Below, one piece after another: positions 4,649-5,565 of a stretch of DNA of 5,565 nt; position 1 is the first letter of the stretch; each line of letters begins with the position of its first letter. A program made the position numbers and the translations under genes. This DNA is from Pseudomonas sp. (lineage in GTDB: Bacteria; Pseudomonadota; Gammaproteobacteria; Pseudomonadales; Pseudomonadaceae), in contig DPSI01000578.1 of NCBI GenBank assembly GCA_003527165.1, forward strand, positions 2,484-8,048. The letters are read 5' to 3'. The notes under the pieces are model-generated. The model saw only the letters and a program-made list of their open reading frames with translations, ran no database searches and was not told the origin of the DNA.

Positions 4649-5565
4649 TGGACATGATCGCCAACTGGCTTGGCAACACGCCGGACTTCGCGGTGCCCTT
4701 CGCCCTGGCGGCGCTGGGGCTGATCCTTACCGAACGCGCCGGGGTGCTCGCCCTAGGCGCCGAGGGGCTGATGCTGGTCGGTGCGCTGGCCGGCATCGGT
4801 GCGCAACTGGCCTACGGCACCCACGGTATTTCATTGTTGCTGGCGATGGGGGCGGCAGCAGTGGTATCGCTGCTGTTCGCGCTGATGGTGCTGGTGCTGC
4901 GCATCAACCAGGTGATCGCAGGATTGGCGCTGGTGTTCTTCTGTCAGGGCCTGACCGGACTGCTCGGCACGCTGCTGGACTGGACCAACAAGCCGGTCAA
5001 GGGCCTTGGCGCCGTCGAGTTATGGCCACTGTCGGAGCTGCCACTGGTGGGTAAGGTCTTCGTGCAGAACCCTTTGGTCTTCATGACGCCGTTGGTTTTC
5101 GTCGCCGTGGTCTGGTTTCTCACCCGCACCACCACCGGCCTGCGGATGCGCGCGGTAGGGGAGAACCCCCAGGCCGCGGATGCAGCGGGGATTTCCGTGC
5201 TCGGCTACCGGCTGGCGGCGATTCTCGCCGGCTCCGCCTTGATCGGCCTGGCTGGCGGTTATATCTCGGTACTCAGCACCAAGCTGTGGATTGCCGACAT
5301 GACCGGTGGCCGCGGCTGGATCGCCGTGGCGCTGGTGATCTTCGCCCGCTGGTCGCCGTGGAAAGCGTTGGCTGGTGCTTTGCTGTTCGGCTGCATCGAG
5401 GCACTGATCCCGCAACTGGCTGCCGCTGGCGTGCGGCTGCCGCAATACTTCGTCTTGATGACACCCTACGCGGTGACCCTGGCGGTGATGATCTGGGTCG
5501 CCAGCAGCAAGAGCGTGACCGGCAACCAGCCGGGTGCGTTGGGGATTCCGTTCATTCGGGAGGAG
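4648..5565 (+). CDS. ABC importer inner-membrane permease 2, BPD_transp_2 family (YufQ-like), 3' end cut by the window
   Basis: The frame is open for 306 codons from ATG 4648 to the last base, with no stop reached. Family members are usually about 300-310 residues, so only a few codons are probably missing. It should be the second channel subunit, partner of permease 1. Family motifs are ERAGVLALGAEGLMLVGA (29-46), LRINQVIAGLAL (84-95), GLRMRAVGENPQAADAAGI (164-182, cytoplasmic ATPase-facing loop) and GRGWIAVALVIFARWSPW (221-238). Hydrophobic stretches lie near 14-27, 34-55, 60-84, 90-110, 142-159, 188-210, 224-234, 239-257 and 266-285. In the first motif, alanine (A36) stands where many relatives have asparagine (GVLNLG). 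The start overlaps the permease 1 stop by one base (TGATG), so coupled translation is likely. Substrate is inferred from the operon as nucleoside or purine. Confidence 0.9.
   Translation, partial: MDMIANWLGNTPDFAVPFALAALGLILTERAGVLALGAEGLMLVGALAGIGAQLAYGTHGISLLLAMGAAAVVSLLFALMVLVLRINQVIAGLALVFFCQGLTGLLGTLLDWTNKPVKGLGAVELWPLSELPLVGKVFVQNPLVFMTPLVFVAVVWFLTRTTTGLRMRAVGENPQAADAAGISVLGYRLAAILAGSALIGLAGGYISVLSTKLWIADMTGGRGWIAVALVIFARWSPWKALAGALLFGCIEALIPQLAAAGVRLPQYFVLMTPYAVTLAVMIWVASSKSVTGNQPGALGIPFIREE

Overview
The window holds an almost complete four-gene ABC importer operon, all on the + strand: a periplasmic BMP/PnrA-type substrate-binding protein (24-1130), a double-domain ATPase (1127-2794), a first BPD_transp_2-type permease (3512-4648) and a second permease (4648 to the window edge at 5565, no stop reached). 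This gene set and order are those of the nucleoside/purine importers of the BmpA/YufNOPQ class. The exact substrate cannot be read from the sequence. The high GC content, the codon use and the GGCCGAA...TTCGGCC palindromes suggest a Pseudomonadaceae bacterium, perhaps Stutzerimonas (P. stutzeri group). That placement is inference from general familiarity, not from a search.

Gene packing is tight at two of the three junctions. Binding protein and ATPase share ATGA (4-nt overlap), and permease 1 and permease 2 share one base (TGATG) behind a strong GGGAGG ribosome site. The third junction, ATPase to permease 1, is split by about 0.8 kb of tandem palindromic DNA (about 2680-3501). It consists of seven copies of a 117-bp unit, each with two 18-bp palindromes, giving 14 palindromes spaced 58-59 bp apart. 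Most of the unit is a long imperfect inverted repeat with 11-bp matching ends, like paired REP sequences (BIME/REPIN) or a small MITE.

The main discovery is how this array sits in the operon. It is bracketed by an 8-bp direct repeat, GAGATGAG, at 2672-2679 and 3502-3509. Joining the two copies on paper restores an ATPase of about 520 residues whose TGA (3517-3519) overlaps the permease ATG (3512) by 8 nt, with GGAGAG placed 7 nt before that ATG. The array therefore appears to have been inserted into an overlapping gene junction. It replaced the last three ATPase residues with a 38-residue tail read largely from repeat DNA, and it moved the permease start about 0.8 kb from its ribosome site and from the upstream stop codon. 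Transcription must still cross the array for the importer to be made from one promoter. The repeats could therefore set the ratio of upstream to downstream products through RNA hairpins, as known for the REP between malE and malF of E. coli.

Because 117 is a multiple of three, the array stays open in several frames on both strands and produces long spurious ORFs. I treat these as artefacts. The operon promoter lies upstream of the window, and no RNA genes, transposase or CRISPR are visible.
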